Assembly: GCF_001885075.1 (NCBI RefSeq)
Contig: NZ_MODU01000004.1
Span: forward strand, 4,216,001 to 4,280,000
Source: Alteromonas sp. V450
Lineage (GTDB): Bacteria; Pseudomonadota; Gammaproteobacteria; Enterobacterales; Alteromonadaceae
Direction: 5' to 3'
Length of the DNA: 64,000 nt
The position numbers and the translations under genes are program-made. Of this stretch, positions 10,999 to 20,885 are shown piece by piece (the first letter of the stretch is position 1; each line of letters starts with the position of its first letter). The notes beneath the pieces are model-generated. The model was given only the letters and a program-made list of their open reading frames with translations, was not told the origin of the DNA and did no database searches.

Positions 10999-11066
10999 AA
11001 TGATCATAGGCTTTGTGTTTTGAGTAAATACAAAGCACATCATAAATAACATAGGGCGTTAACGGT

Positions 11067-11579
11067 ATGAAAGGAAATGGATGTTGGATGAAGTCGCAAA
11101 GAGCTCGAATTTCTGTAAAACGTGCTGTATTGGGTTTACTCAGCGCTTCAATTTTTACTATAGCTGGGTGCAGTGACAGTGAGGTAGGCGATGTGTCGCT
11201 TGGGCTGTTTACCACGAAAGATATTAAAATAGATGCGCTTCAAGACCCAGTTGTGACAGGCGTGACTTGTCATATTTCAAGTATCGAAGCGAACCTAGAT
11301 TTGTCTGATCCATCTGACAGTTCTATTGCATGCAGGCAAACCGGCCCCATCACTGCCGAGATGCTAGACGCTATCGATAAGTCAGATTCGGGTGAGGTGA
11401 TCTTCAAAAAATCAAAAAGTGTATTTTTCAAAAACATGAAGCTTCGACGCATTTATGATGCTGATTCGAAAACGTTGATTTACCTGTCTTATAGTACGAA
11501 AGAAACATCTGGTAGCTACAAGCATAGTTTATCTACTGTGCCACTGTGGCAAACGCTCGCGTTTAAGAAGCCCGCATAG
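11067..11579 (+). CDS. CreA-family protein, probable lipoprotein
   Basis: A 170-residue protein similar to E. coli CreA, whose molecular role is not established. Shared family segments include DPVVTGVTCHIS, DSSIACRQTGPI, GEVIFKKSKSVFFKNMKLRRIYDA and LSYSTKETSGSYKHSLSTVPL. The N-terminus has a basic region, a hydrophobic core and SIFTIAGCSDSE, a lipobox-like site, so it is probably anchored in a membrane facing the periplasm. An ATG at 11088 is an alternative start. It is followed by a bidirectional terminator. Confidence 0.82.
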   Translation: MKGNGCWMKSQRARISVKRAVLGLLSASIFTIAGCSDSEVGDVSLGLFTTKDIKIDALQDPVVTGVTCHISSIEANLDLSDPSDSSIACRQTGPITAEMLDAIDKSDSGEVIFKKSKSVFFKNMKLRRIYDADSKTLIYLSYSTKETSGSYKHSLSTVPLWQTLAFKKPA

Positions 11580-11600
11580 ACACTAATACAATAGAAAATA

Positions 11601-11630
11601 AAAATGCCCTCGAGTATAAGGGCATTTTTA
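11601..11630. terminator. Bidirectional intrinsic terminator
   Basis: A 10-bp stem, AAAATGCCCT at 11601-11610 with AGGGCATTTT at 11619-11628, and an 8-base loop. There is a T-run on the plus side and an A-run on the left that becomes a T-run on the minus strand. It lies between the convergent CreA-like gene and the MipA/OmpV gene and can serve both. Confidence 0.85.
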
Positions 11631-11704
11631 CCGTGTTAAATAGCTATGCTGTTCACGCCTTCCAAGTGGGAAGTTATCTGTGCGGACAGCTATCAATTAA
11701 ATAG

Positions 11705-12472
11705 TTAGAAAAAGCGCGTGTAAACCAGCATAGCACTTAGCGCGGTGTCTTCGTCTGTCAGCGGGCTATCGCTTATACTATCGTCAAAAAATGTGGCGCC
11801 AACCTCCAAGCGTGTCATACCGCCGAGAAACTGGCGAGTAGAAACAGCAACGCGAACTTCTGTATTCAGCGCACTATCGCCGTTATAGGCGTTTCGAAAT
11901 GCGGTGGCTTCTTCTGGGCGAACACCGTAGTAATAATCAACATAGTTGCTGTCTTGGTAATTTACACCTACAGACGGCTCAATCATAAAGTTATCTATTC
12001 TAAACCTTTTACCAATGCTGGCTGACGCTTGATAACCGTCGAATTTACCAAGAATATCGGCATTAGTAGACAACGAGTAAACCCAGCTACCCGTGTTATA
12101 GTTAAAACCGAATCCAGCCGCGTAGCTGAAATCTCTGTCTTCCATCCCAGTGAATACAGTACTGTCATCTTCTTCATAACCCGCAAATACTGGTACAAGC
12201 TGCGCGTTAAGGGTAAAGCCACTGTCGCGATAAAGTTCATAGCTTACGAATGGCCCGTATACCCGCAGTTTTTCACCGGTGTAGCCGATAATTGGAATAG
12301 GCACTATACGGTTATCAAAGTCGGTGTACACATCTTGAGATGCGGCTATGCCGAACCCCCACATCCATCCTTGTGGCTGCTGATTTTGGGGAGGTTGTTG
12401 AGCCGAAACAAAGGTTGGAAAGAGCAGCGATGCGCTTAAGCTTAATGTTACTAACGAACGTTTCATGATCAT
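11705..12472 (-). CDS. MipA/OmpV family outer-membrane protein
   Basis: About 255 residues with a signal peptide (MKRSLVTLSLSASLLFPTFVSA, cleavage after SA-like site), then alternating beta-strand sequence ending in YTRFF, the C-terminal aromatic residue typical of outer-membrane barrels. Segments such as PIPIIGYTGEKLRVYGPFVSYELY match the MipA/OmpV family (scaffold or porin-like roles in relatives). The start at 12472 has AGGAA 8 bases upstream; 12466 is also possible. Confidence 0.82.
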   Translation of the reverse strand: MIMKRSLVTLSLSASLLFPTFVSAQQPPQNQQPQGWMWGFGIAASQDVYTDFDNRIVPIPIIGYTGEKLRVYGPFVSYELYRDSGFTLNAQLVPVFAGYEEDDSTVFTGMEDRDFSYAAGFGFNYNTGSWVYSLSTNADILGKFDGYQASASIGKRFRIDNFMIEPSVGVNYQDSNYVDYYYGVRPEEATAFRNAYNGDSALNTEVRVAVSTRQFLGGMTRLEVGATFFDDSISDSPLTDEDTALSAMLVYTRFF

Positions 12473-12585
12473 AAAAACTATTCCTTTTTTAACCAATACC
12501 ATACGGGCTCTGTGTTCGATCAATTTTTCTCTTTTTTATTGTGTGTTGTTAAAGAGTTACGCGTGTCTTCCGTTAGCTGGTGGTG

Positions 12586-13284
12586 CTATTCAAATTGATA
12601 CTTTAAAAGCGCAATATCTTTAGCAAAATGACGAGATACAAGGTCGATGAGTTCACTGGTGTAGTAACTGCGATAGTTTTCCCTGTCTTTTGCTACGCGT
12701 TTGTGGGGGAGATCGATTGAAGGTATCTGTAACCGATGACATATTTTTTTGAAGTCGCGGTCTAAGTGTTCATAGCGGCCAACATAGTCTGTCAACAGGC
12801 GCCCGTTTAAATCAATCAGATAGTCAGACTGCAGCTGAAGCGAAGTGTCTATGTGGTATTGATAGTTACGGTTTTGATCAAATTTCCACTTCATAAAGCT
12901 TTCAAAATCGTCATAGCCCTGCATTATGTGAGGCCGTTCGCGTTTTATGTGGTGGTATGAGCTTACCTGCAGATCCCATGGATTACGGACAATTGCAAAC
13001 TTGTAAAGGTTTTCGAAATAGTCTGCTGGCAACATTTCTTTTGCCGCAATTATCCTTGCATGTCGGGGAAAGCGACTGCCAAGTTTATGCGATGTTATTT
13101 GGCTAAGCTTATTGCAAATAAACTGAGGTAGCGCGTAACGGTGGCCCCAACGATATTTGGACAGTGCCGTTCTAACACTCGTTCCGCCCGTTTTTGCAAT
13201 GTGAACAAATAAAAACTGCTTGCTGTGAGATAAGAGCACGGCTATTAAACGTCCTGTAAGTCCTGCGCATTCAACGCGATTCAT
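12586..13284 (-). CDS. Sulfotransferase family protein
   Basis: A 232-residue protein with the PAPS-binding loop of sulfotransferases near the N-terminus (FLFVHIAKTGGTSVRTAL, 5'-phosphosulfate loop) and the 3'-phosphate motif FAIVRNPWDLQVSSYHH about 80 residues later. The spacing and the VRNPWDR-like motif fit the carbohydrate/tyrosyl-type sulfotransferase-2 group. It likely transfers sulfate to a surface or secreted glycan, but nothing nearby names the acceptor. It stands alone, transcribed from the region upstream of the GlcNAc kinase. Confidence 0.8.
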   Translation of the reverse strand: MNRVECAGLTGRLIAVLLSHSKQFLFVHIAKTGGTSVRTALSKYRWGHRYALPQFICNKLSQITSHKLGSRFPRHARIIAAKEMLPADYFENLYKFAIVRNPWDLQVSSYHHIKRERPHIMQGYDDFESFMKWKFDQNRNYQYHIDTSLQLQSDYLIDLNGRLLTDYVGRYEHLDRDFKKICHRLQIPSIDLPHKRVAKDRENYRSYYTSELIDLVSRHFAKDIALLKYQFE

Positions 13285-13493
13285 GTTTTAGTATGAATGC
13301 TGTTTGTTACAGATAAATTTATGCAAAAAAAGGTACAGGCGGTATAGCGAAAGTCGGGTTACTGTAGTGTTGAAAAAAGGATACCCCACATGTGTCAAAA
13401 CATAGTATTTAACTGCCTTTAGTCGCAAGTAATTCAAAGCATGTGGTAATGTATATCACGAAGAATAAAGACGCACAGAGAAGACGAAAGCTT

Positions 13494-14369
13494 GTGACAG
13501 AAAAATATATTGTGGGGATCGATGGCGGCGGCACGCGATGTCGGGCTGCGTTATACAGCGCCGACGGCCAATGTCTGGGAAGAGGGAGCGGTGGGCCAGC
13601 AAATATTATGAGTGATGCCAAACAAGCTCTTGATTCTGCTGTAGAAGCAACGCAACATGCTATCTCAAGTTCAAACCTGTCACTTTCCCTACGCGAGATA
13701 AGTATGGCCGCAGGCTTTGCTGGAGCAAATATACCGCACGCTAAACAAGCTTTTCTCGCAATGCCTACACCATTCAAAAAAACGACGGTGATAAGCGATC
13801 TTCATGCGGCATGTGTTGGCGCTCACAATGGTAAATCTGGTGCACTCATCATTTGCGGAACAGGCTCATCAGCTACAACGTTTTTTCAGGGAAAGTTTAC
13901 AGACAAAGGTGGATATGGCGCCATGTTAGGTGATAACGCAAGTGGTGCATGGCTTGGGCTAGCGGCTGTTCGACACGCGCTTCTTGCGCTTGATGATATT
14001 ACCCCTTCAAGTGACTTGAGTCAGCGAGTTTGTGCCTACTTTAACGTGTCTTCAGGGGCTCAGCTAATTGCTATAGCGGTTGATAAAACCCCGTCTTTTT
14101 TTGGACAGCTAGCGCCGACTGTCGCGTTGGCATATCAAGATGGGTGCGAGTTCGCTACCGAGTTGGTGCAACAAGGTGCCGATTACCTCTCTAGGCTGGC
14201 GCATACCTTATTGGAGAACGAACCTTCAATGAAATGGAGTCTAGTTGGTGGGCTTGCTGAACTTTATCAACCTTTAATGGCATCATCTTTGTCATCTCAA
14301 CGGGTGTGCCCGCAGTATGAAGCAGAGTATGGTGCTGTTCTTTACGCCAAAAATAAAGGTGAAGCGTAA
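13494..14369 (+). CDS. N-acetylglucosamine kinase-like protein (BadF/BadG/BcrA/BcrD ATPase fold)
   Basis: An ASKHA-fold kinase: the phosphate-1 loop is YIVGIDGGGTRCRAALY at the N-terminus; adenosine/phosphate motifs include ISDLHAACVGAH, LIICGTGSSATTF and the final GGLAELYQPL. The family phosphorylates GlcNAc or glucosamine with ATP. Being translationally coupled to nagA (TAATG overlap), it is probably the GlcNAc kinase that supplies GlcNAc-6-phosphate. The frame is open to a GTG at 13443 and an ATG at 13449; the GTG at 13494 gives the usual family N-terminus. No strong ribosome-binding site decides this. Confidence 0.84.
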   Translation: MTEKYIVGIDGGGTRCRAALYSADGQCLGRGSGGPANIMSDAKQALDSAVEATQHAISSSNLSLSLREISMAAGFAGANIPHAKQAFLAMPTPFKKTTVISDLHAACVGAHNGKSGALIICGTGSSATTFFQGKFTDKGGYGAMLGDNASGAWLGLAAVRHALLALDDITPSSDLSQRVCAYFNVSSGAQLIAIAVDKTPSFFGQLAPTVALAYQDGCEFATELVQQGADYLSRLAHTLLENEPSMKWSLVGGLAELYQPLMASSLSSQRVCPQYEAEYGAVLYAKNKGEA

Positions 14370-15517
14370 TGGATATGGTCATTACTGTAGAGAAAGTGCT
14401 GCTGGCAAACGGTTGGTCATTTGATCAAACCTTGACGATAGAAAAAGGCCGAATTGTCCGTATTGAGAACGCCACCGATGCGGCGCTAGCTAACAGACTT
14501 AACGGAACACTTTTACCGGGCTATTTTGATACGCAGGTCAACGGTGGTGGAGGCGTGCTGTTTAACCATCAGCCTTCGGTAGCCAATATAGAGAAAATAG
14601 CGCTGGCACATCTGCAATATGGTACTACCTCGCTGTTACCTACCATTATTACAGACAATGCTAGCGTTATGTCACAAGCGGCAGATGCAATTGCAGAGGC
14701 GCTGAGTTCAGGCTCAAGGCATGTTAAAGCCCTAGTCAAAGGGGTACATTTTGAGGGGCCTTTCCTAAGTGTGAAAAAAAAGGGCGTGCACGACGCAAGC
14801 TTTATAAGAACACCTAGCGACGAAGAGCTAGCGACGTTATGTAGACAAGATATTGGTAAGGTTTTGTTAACAATAGCACCAGAAACGGTGAGTACTGGTT
14901 TTATTCGTGAGATGGTTTCTGAGGGAGTGACCGTAGCTATTGGCCATACTAATGCTAGTTACGAAACCATTCAACAAGCCATTGATGCTGGCGCTACCGG
15001 GTTCACCCATTTATATAATGCCATGTCTGCGCTTACGTCACGCGAGCCCGGTGCCGTTGGCGCGGCGTTGTTACATCGCGATAGTTATTGTGGCCTTATT
15101 ATAGATCATCAACACCTACATCCTAGAAGCGCTGAGCTAGCACTTAAAATAAAAGGTGATGAGCGTGCAATGCTAGTTACCGACGCCATGGCGCATGTAG
15201 GAAGTAATATTCAACGACTTTCTTTTTTTGATACTGAAATTATTAGACATGGCGATAAGCTTACCACTGCCGACGGAAAGACGTTGGCGGGGTCTTGTCT
15301 TGACATGCATAGTGCGTTACTTAATGCTTATCGAGACTGCAACATTACCCTTGCCAGTGCAAGCAAAATGGCAAGTATCACGCCGGCACGTTTCATGGCA
15401 TTGTCCGATGATTTTGGGAGTATCGAAGAGGGCAAGTACGCTAATTTTGTGTTGCTCGACGGGCGTGATAACCTCAAAACCGTGTGGTTAGAAGGTGTTG
15501 CGACGGTTCACAAATGA
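14369..15517 (+). CDS. nagA: N-acetylglucosamine-6-phosphate deacetylase (NagA)
   Basis: Removes acetate from GlcNAc-6-phosphate to give glucosamine-6-phosphate. The 382 residues show the family landmarks DTQVNGGGG (start of the barrel), HFEGPFLS (metal Glu), AIGHTNA (His), GFTHLYNAMSAL (His) and MLVTDAMAHVG (catalytic Asp). The ATG overlaps the stop of the kinase gene by one base. No transporter, deaminase or NagR-like regulator lies beside it, so the rest of the chitin/GlcNAc pathway must be elsewhere. Confidence 0.93.
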   Translation: MDMVITVEKVLLANGWSFDQTLTIEKGRIVRIENATDAALANRLNGTLLPGYFDTQVNGGGGVLFNHQPSVANIEKIALAHLQYGTTSLLPTIITDNASVMSQAADAIAEALSSGSRHVKALVKGVHFEGPFLSVKKKGVHDASFIRTPSDEELATLCRQDIGKVLLTIAPETVSTGFIREMVSEGVTVAIGHTNASYETIQQAIDAGATGFTHLYNAMSALTSREPGAVGAALLHRDSYCGLIIDHQHLHPRSAELALKIKGDERAMLVTDAMAHVGSNIQRLSFFDTEIIRHGDKLTTADGKTLAGSCLDMHSALLNAYRDCNITLASASKMASITPARFMALSDDFGSIEEGKYANFVLLDGRDNLKTVWLEGVATVHK

Positions 15518-15528
15518 CATACATAACA

Positions 15529-15565
15529 GACGATGACAAAGGCGCGCGATGCCTTGGTCATCGTC
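15529..15565. terminator. Long hairpin between convergent nagA and ybiT
   Basis: A 15-bp stem with one mismatch: GACGATGACAAAGGC at 15529-15543 and GCCTTGGTCATCGTC at 15551-15565, with a 7-base loop. There is no clear T-run on either side, so it may be an imperfect bidirectional terminator or an RNA-stabilising 3' hairpin. Confidence 0.5.
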
Positions 15566-15576
15566 TAAACGCCTGT

Positions 15577-17169
15577 TTACGCACTGCCCTTATGTGCCAA
15601 AAACTCTTCGTAGTTTCCGTCAAAGTGGTTTAGCTTTTTATCTTTTATTTCGATAATTTGCGTAGCCAGTGACGAAACAAACTCACGATCATGACTAACG
15701 AAAATAACCGTGCCGTCAAACTTGTACAGTGCATTGTTCAAGGCTTCAATCGACTCCATGTCCATGTGGTTAGTGGGCTCATCCATTACCAATACGTTGA
15801 TGTCTTGAAGCATTAGCTTTCCGAACAACAAACGGTTTTTCTCACCCCCTGAGCATACCTGCACGCGCTTGTTGAAGTCGTCAGACGTAAACAGTAAACG
15901 TCCCAGCATACCTTTAATTTGTAAGTCGTCGTGTTTAGGGCTGCGCCACTGGCTCATCCATTCAAATATGGTGATATCTTCGGCAAAGTATTTTGCGTTA
16001 TCCTGTGGAATGTAGCCAATCGCAGCATTTTCAGCCCACTTATAGCTACCTGCGGTGGGTTCAATGTCATTCACCAAACACTTCAAAAGCGTGGTTTTAC
16101 CGGCACCATTTTCACCAATGATCGCTAAGCGTTGACCTGCCTCTAAAAGTAAATTCGCGTTGTCGAATAACGGAAGATCTGGGTAGCTATGACCTAAATC
16201 TTCTAGCGTGATGGCAAGGCGGTGAAGTTTCTTATGCTGCTTAAACACAATATAAGGTTTACGACGGCTAGAGGCTTTTACTTCAGCCAATTCAATTTTC
16301 TCTAGTCGGCGTGCGCGCGAAGTGGCTTGTTTCGCTTTCGAGGCGTTAGCAGAGAATCGCGCTACGAAGTTTTGTAGCTCTTCAATTTCTGCTGACTTCT
16401 TAGCATTTTCTGCATGAAGCTGCTCTTGCACGAGCATGGCGGCTTGAATGTAATCGTCATAGTTACCTGGATAAACGCGCAGTTCCCCATAGTCGATATC
16501 AGCCATGTGGGTACACACGGAGTTAAGGAAGTGTCTGTCGTGCGAAATAATCAGCATGGTCGACTTACGCTTGTTAAGCTCTTCAGCAAGCCAGCTGATG
16601 GTGTAGATATCCAAGTTGTTAGTTGGTTCGTCTAAAAGCAGAATGTCGGGCTCGGCAAATAAGGCTTGTGCTAAAAGCACACGCACTTTTTTACCTGGTG
16701 CAACTTCTTTCATAAGACCAAAGTGATAGTCTTCTTCAATGCCGGCAGACGTTAGAATTTCACCAGCGCGCGCTTCTGCTGTGTAACCATCCATTTCGGC
16801 GAATTGGGTTTCCAAGTCTGCCACGCGCATGCCATCTTCTTCGCTCATTTCAGCCTTGCTGTAAATGGCGTCGCGCTCTTTTTTAACTTCCCATAGTTCA
16901 CGGTCACCCATGATAACGGTATCGACTACGCTAAACTCTTCAAACGCAAACTGATCCTGACTCAAGATACCTAGCTTTGTGCCTGGCGCCATAGAAACGT
17001 TGCCGGACGACGGGGTGAGTTTGCCGCTAAGAATTTTCATAAAGGTAGACTTGCCGCAGCCGTTTGCGCCAATCAGGCCGTATCGGTTGCCGTTGCCGAA
17101 CTTGGCAGAAATATTTTCAAATAATGGCTTAGAGCCAAACTGCATTGTGATGTTTGCGGTGGTAATCAA
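15577..17169 (-). CDS. ybiT: ABC-F family ATPase, YbiT type
   Basis: A soluble tandem-ATPase ABC-F protein; such proteins act on the ribosome and are not transporters. Two nucleotide-binding domains are visible, with Walker [10 protein letters not shown] and GENGAGKTT, and Walker [12 protein letters not shown] and [11 protein letters not shown]. Between them lies the charged linker [19 protein letters not shown], as in E. coli YbiT. A TTG start at 17169 aligns with YbiT residue 1 (then [17 protein letters not shown]); another TTG at 17193 would add 8 residues. No membrane segments are present. Confidence 0.9.
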   Translation of the reverse strand: MITTANITMQFGSKPLFENISAKFGNGNRYGLIGANGCGKSTFMKILSGKLTPSSGNVSMAPGTKLGILSQDQFAFEEFSVVDTVIMGDRELWEVKKERDAIYSKAEMSEEDGMRVADLETQFAEMDGYTAEARAGEILTSAGIEEDYHFGLMKEVAPGKKVRVLLAQALFAEPDILLLDEPTNNLDIYTISWLAEELNKRKSTMLIISHDRHFLNSVCTHMADIDYGELRVYPGNYDDYIQAAMLVQEQLHAENAKKSAEIEELQNFVARFSANASKAKQATSRARRLEKIELAEVKASSRRKPYIVFKQHKKLHRLAITLEDLGHSYPDLPLFDNANLLLEAGQRLAIIGENGAGKTTLLKCLVNDIEPTAGSYKWAENAAIGYIPQDNAKYFAEDITIFEWMSQWRSPKHDDLQIKGMLGRLLFTSDDFNKRVQVCSGGEKNRLLFGKLMLQDINVLVMDEPTNHMDMESIEALNNALYKFDGTVIFVSHDREFVSSLATQIIEIKDKKLNHFDGNYEEFLAHKGSA

Positions 17170-17268
17170 AACAGGTATCCAGGGGTAAAACAATAAGAAG
17201 AGATAGTAGTGAAAGCAGTTGTCACTTCACTAATATATAAAAGCGCGCGCACTATAAGGAATTGAGGG

Positions 17269-18951
17269 CTACATGTCGAGGGAATTTTGAACAGTATTCG
17301 CGCTGATGTGCTTTTGGCTAAGTTTATCAAGTATAAACTCGATTGCCTGAGGGCTTTTGAATGAGTTATGCGACGAGTTAACAATTGTTGTGTCTTTTGC
17401 GTCAGGTAAATATGCGCTGTTATAGCTGACGACAGAGTCAGAAATAGCTGCGCATTCTGTTTCTGAGTGGCAATACAAGGTACTGGTAGAGCCAATAATA
17501 GAATAGCTCTCGCCTTCTACAGGAATGTCGGCTAACGCTGTCATCAGCGGGTGATTAGGGCGTAACACTTGGACGCTATCAGGCCCGTAGTTTTGTAAGA
17601 AAGGAAGCATAGCCGCGGTTAATCTGCTCACGCCTACTTTGTCGATAAAGTTTTTAAATAGCGCTTTAAAACTAAAAGGGAGTGTGATGAGTGAAGAGCC
17701 TAACGATCCTATAAGGCTATTGGCTATTTCTGAGCCTCGATGCGGAGTGTCGAGAAAAAACACCGTATTCTCTTTGTACACGGGATTAAATATAAATATA
17801 TCTCGCAACATTTCGTCACCTTCAGCGATTAGCGCTTTTGGTGGCTCTGTGAAAGTAGTATCCCACAACGTATTATTTGAATGCGTTGAAATCAGCTTTG
17901 CGATTACGCCGCCCATACTATGCCCTATCAATACCGCAGATGAAGAAGCACCTTTCGGTGACGCTATCCGCTGGTTTAGCTTGTTCAGTAATTTGCGAAC
18001 TCGCATGGCGTTATAGAAAGGGGGAGGGCCTGACGGGTAGTACACGTGCAATATCTGATAATGTTGGGATAATTCTTCGTCATTGAAAATAGCCATTGTG
18101 AGATAGCGCCAAATTAACGGGTCTGAATTGAGGCCATGAATCATAATAAGCGGGGTTTTGGCTGAAGAAAGCTCTCCAATACTAAAGACTCCCATTCTCT
18201 TTTCAGCGTCTTGTGCATTAGTAAATCCCAGCCAGCTGAAATTATGGATGTCGGCATTTTGTAAAAGGGAAAGGTAAGCGGCAGCAGGGGAGTACCTTTG
18301 CATGTATGTGTTGTTTCCAACCAGTATTTCGGTGGGCACATCGACGTGTCGGGCTTGTAAGGATATGTGAATTCTAAGCCCTTTCAATGCAACCGACTCA
18401 ACTTGAAGGGAGTAAGGCGAGTAAATACCTTCTAGTGGATAGTTGAGGTCAAGGCTACGGCCATTCTGTGCTTGGTTGCTAATTCGAGCCACTGCAGCAC
18501 CGCCAAGTTCACCAAATACCTTAGGAGAGAGGCGAGCGTCTAAGGCTTCTATTTCTGAAACTAAATCGAGCTCGCTTGGGCCCGAGTAGTTAACCTTAAT
18601 TAAATTGTCCGTTGTGTGTCTTAGGCGGAATAGCTTGTTTACTGCCAGGTTGTACCCGTCGATCCCTGCGGCACGATGCGCTTCAGAAAGACTGTCTCTT
18701 TCTAACAAGGTGATGTAGCAATCGAGCGCAAGTGCGATATCTAGCGTAGTGCTCTGCTCGTACGATGTGCACCGAGCAACCAGTTGTATGTTGTCGAAGT
18801 GGCTTAAGTCGGGCAAATAGCCATAGCCATAAGCACTGGCCAAAGACAAAGGGGATACTTTTTTACGCATAAACTTATCTGAACTGCATCCGCTAATACA
18901 GCAGATAGTCGCTACCAATACCCAATATATGAAACTCTGCTTGATGCGCAT
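17269..18951 (-). CDS. Lipoprotein with alpha/beta-hydrolase (lipase-like) domain
   Basis: About 560 residues. The N-terminus is a lipoprotein signal (hydrophobic core, then CISGCSSD lipobox). The second half has an alpha/beta-hydrolase fold: oxyanion region LIMIHGLNSDPLIWRYL, nucleophile elbow LIGHSMGGVIAK (catalytic Ser) and a late NSSHNSF that may supply His. The first half is unassigned. Likely an envelope-anchored esterase or lipase; the substrate is unknown. An upstream TTG (18960) is an unlikely alternative to the ATG at 18951, which follows GGGTGAA. Confidence 0.78.
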   Translation of the reverse strand: MRIKQSFIYWVLVATICCISGCSSDKFMRKKVSPLSLASAYGYGYLPDLSHFDNIQLVARCTSYEQSTTLDIALALDCYITLLERDSLSEAHRAAGIDGYNLAVNKLFRLRHTTDNLIKVNYSGPSELDLVSEIEALDARLSPKVFGELGGAAVARISNQAQNGRSLDLNYPLEGIYSPYSLQVESVALKGLRIHISLQARHVDVPTEILVGNNTYMQRYSPAAAYLSLLQNADIHNFSWLGFTNAQDAEKRMGVFSIGELSSAKTPLIMIHGLNSDPLIWRYLTMAIFNDEELSQHYQILHVYYPSGPPPFYNAMRVRKLLNKLNQRIASPKGASSSAVLIGHSMGGVIAKLISTHSNNTLWDTTFTEPPKALIAEGDEMLRDIFIFNPVYKENTVFFLDTPHRGSEIANSLIGSLGSSLITLPFSFKALFKNFIDKVGVSRLTAAMLPFLQNYGPDSVQVLRPNHPLMTALADIPVEGESYSIIGSTSTLYCHSETECAAISDSVVSYNSAYLPDAKDTTIVNSSHNSFKSPQAIEFILDKLSQKHISANTVQNSLDM

Positions 18952-19461
18952 TTCACCCAAACGCTAAAGAAAGTAATAACCTTGATAATGTATTTTATAG
19001 CGTGTTTTTATTAGAAATTGCACCTGAAACTTAACGCCGTATGGTATGAGGCGTGAAATAGGCGTTTCGAATCAACTGCTCATTCCACAGAGTGCCCCTT
19101 ACTGTTTGTTGCTCTTTTTACATTAGCGGCAAGCAAATAATTCCAGCATAAAGAAAATATTACATAACAGTCAGCGCGCGGTGACGCATCAATGCAGTAT
19201 TAACGACTAAAGCTTTATTCATCACTTTGCGCATAAAGGTTATTTAAATCATTACGTTAAATAGAAAAAATGAAATCTTGTCTATTATAAATAAGGCCAT
19301 TTTAGTTGGTCTTATTCTTGCTGAATCTATCTACTGAAAATAACCCGCAGCTCGCAAATGCGTCTGCTAAATCAGTGCGAAGTTTTATTTTATTCGTGTT
19401 TTGCGTGAGTTAGATAACGTAGACGAGCAATAAAACTGGACATTTTAAAGAGGGAAACATC
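18952..19461. other. Long intergenic region upstream of the PA2779-like gene
   Basis: About 500 bases of AT-rich DNA between the divergent lipoprotein and PA2779-like genes. No frame codes for anything convincing and no tRNA, repeat or long hairpin is evident. The length suggests a promoter and regulatory region; the ribosome-binding site AGAGGGAAA lies just before 19462. Confidence 0.5.
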
Positions 19462-19842
19462 ATGAAATTTTTGAAAAAAATGGCGATTGGTTGCTTTTCG
19501 GCAACGGTTTTAATGTCTGGCAGCGTGCATGCAGAAGCTATTAGCTCAGATTCCGTAATGCAAACGCAAGCGGCTCACTACAACAAGCAGCAGTTAATTG
19601 ACATGGTTAACCGTGCCGACGTGCAGAGTAAGCTGGTAAGCTTAGGTGTAGATAGCAACCAAGCTATTGCCAGAATTAACGGCATGACCGACAGCGAAAT
19701 TGCGCAATTAAATGATGAAATTAATCAAGCGCCAGCGGGTGGGGTTGTAGGCGCAGTGCTTACCGTACTGGCTATTATCGCAATTTTGGACCTAATTGGT
19801 GTAACTGACGTTTACCCATTTATTCGTCCAGTAAACAGCTAA
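19462..19842 (+). CDS. PA2779 family small exported protein
   Basis: A 126-residue protein with a signal peptide (MKFLKKMAIGCFSATVLMSG, cleavage near VHA). The mature part has the family pattern: a helical segment (YNKQQLIDMVNRADVQSKLVSLGVDSNQAIARI split over two helices), the motif GMTDSEIAQL, then PAGG followed by a hydrophobic helix (VVGAVLTVLAIIAILDLIG) and a short tail. It is always seen by me paired with a PA2778-type cysteine peptidase, here 4 bp downstream. Function unknown; the Gly-Gly before the helix makes it a candidate substrate of that peptidase. Confidence 0.78.
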   Translation: MKFLKKMAIGCFSATVLMSGSVHAEAISSDSVMQTQAAHYNKQQLIDMVNRADVQSKLVSLGVDSNQAIARINGMTDSEIAQLNDEINQAPAGGVVGAVLTVLAIIAILDLIGVTDVYPFIRPVNS

Positions 19843-19846
19843 CAAC

Positions 19847-20785
19847 ATGCTCACAACAGTTAAAAAGGTCTGTGCATTAGCAGGCCTTTCGCTTTTATTT
19901 TTGCTTTCTGGCTGTCAGTCAACACCACAAGCGGACAAGCTGAGGCAAGAGGGACTCGCCTCTTTGCCTGAATCTCACACTATTCAATCTGTGCCGTTTA
20001 TTCCGCAAGAGCAGTATTATTGCGGACCAACCACATTATCTGAGGTGTTTGGATATTACGGTAGAACCACCTCGCCAAACGATATTGCGCCAAAGTTATT
20101 CATTCCTAACAAAGAAGGCAGTCTTCAGTTGGAGATGATCACGGCTACTCGCCAGTTTGGCTTTTTGCCCTATAACGAACGAGGAACACTGTCTTCGTTG
20201 ATGTCTCTGGTTAAAGACGATATTCCAGTTATCGTATTTCAAAACCTCTCCATTCAACTTTTACCGCAATGGCATTATGCCGTTGTCATTGGATTTGATA
20301 GCGATAAGGGTACAGTAAAATTACATACTGGTTTAACGGCAAACCATGAAATGTCGCTCGAGTTGTTTGAGCGTACTTGGGCACGCGCAAATTATTGGTA
20401 TATGGCGCCAGTGCCACCAGGGAAAGCCTCGTCGCATATGAAGCCGTATGGCTATGTCAGCGCTGCATACGACATTCTAAAAGTTAACGATGAAAAGACT
20501 GCTTTGGCTTTTTTAGAAACAGCTACGCATCAGTGGCCAGATTACTGGTTGAGCTACTTTTTGTTGGCGAATTACTACATGGAGCAAAACCGTGACGTTG
20601 CTATCCAGTGGTTCGAAAAAGGGTTTCATGTTGGAAGTGTTCAGCAAGCATTTGTTCATAATTACGCACTGGCATTAAGTCAAAATGGCGAGCGAGCAAA
20701 AGCGCGGTCAATTTTGCAAAGTGGGCTTAAACAATACCCTGATGATAAATTACTCAATGCGCTGAACGACAAACTTAAACAGTAA
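19847..20785 (+). CDS. PA2778 family cysteine peptidase lipoprotein with TPR-like tail
   Basis: A 312-residue protein with a lipoprotein signal (LFLLSGCQSTP). The central domain is a C39-like papain-fold peptidase: the nucleophile is in EQYYCGPTTLSEVF (Cys near residue 64) and the His in WHYAVVIGFD (near 143). The C-terminal 100 residues form tetratricopeptide-like helices (DYWLSYFLLANYYMEQNRD; FVHNYALALSQNGERAKARSIL). It likely works in the periplasm on, or together with, the upstream small protein. Confidence 0.82.
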   Translation: MLTTVKKVCALAGLSLLFLLSGCQSTPQADKLRQEGLASLPESHTIQSVPFIPQEQYYCGPTTLSEVFGYYGRTTSPNDIAPKLFIPNKEGSLQLEMITATRQFGFLPYNERGTLSSLMSLVKDDIPVIVFQNLSIQLLPQWHYAVVIGFDSDKGTVKLHTGLTANHEMSLELFERTWARANYWYMAPVPPGKASSHMKPYGYVSAAYDILKVNDEKTALAFLETATHQWPDYWLSYFLLANYYMEQNRDVAIQWFEKGFHVGSVQQAFVHNYALALSQNGERAKARSILQSGLKQYPDDKLLNALNDKLKQ

Positions 20786-20885
20786 GTTTTCAAAGCTAAC
20801 CGCTAGCCACGGCTAATATTGAGCCAAAATGCCCGAATATTGCATGGTTTATTTTTCGTTCAATATATAAGAGGCTTGGCGCTTT

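Noticed and set aside
11010..11036. Terminator after hutH
   Set aside because: A 7-bp hairpin without a following T-run.
15577..17169. ABC transporter ATPase
   Set aside because: Two ATPase domains with an ABC-F linker and no membrane partner; matches YbiT.
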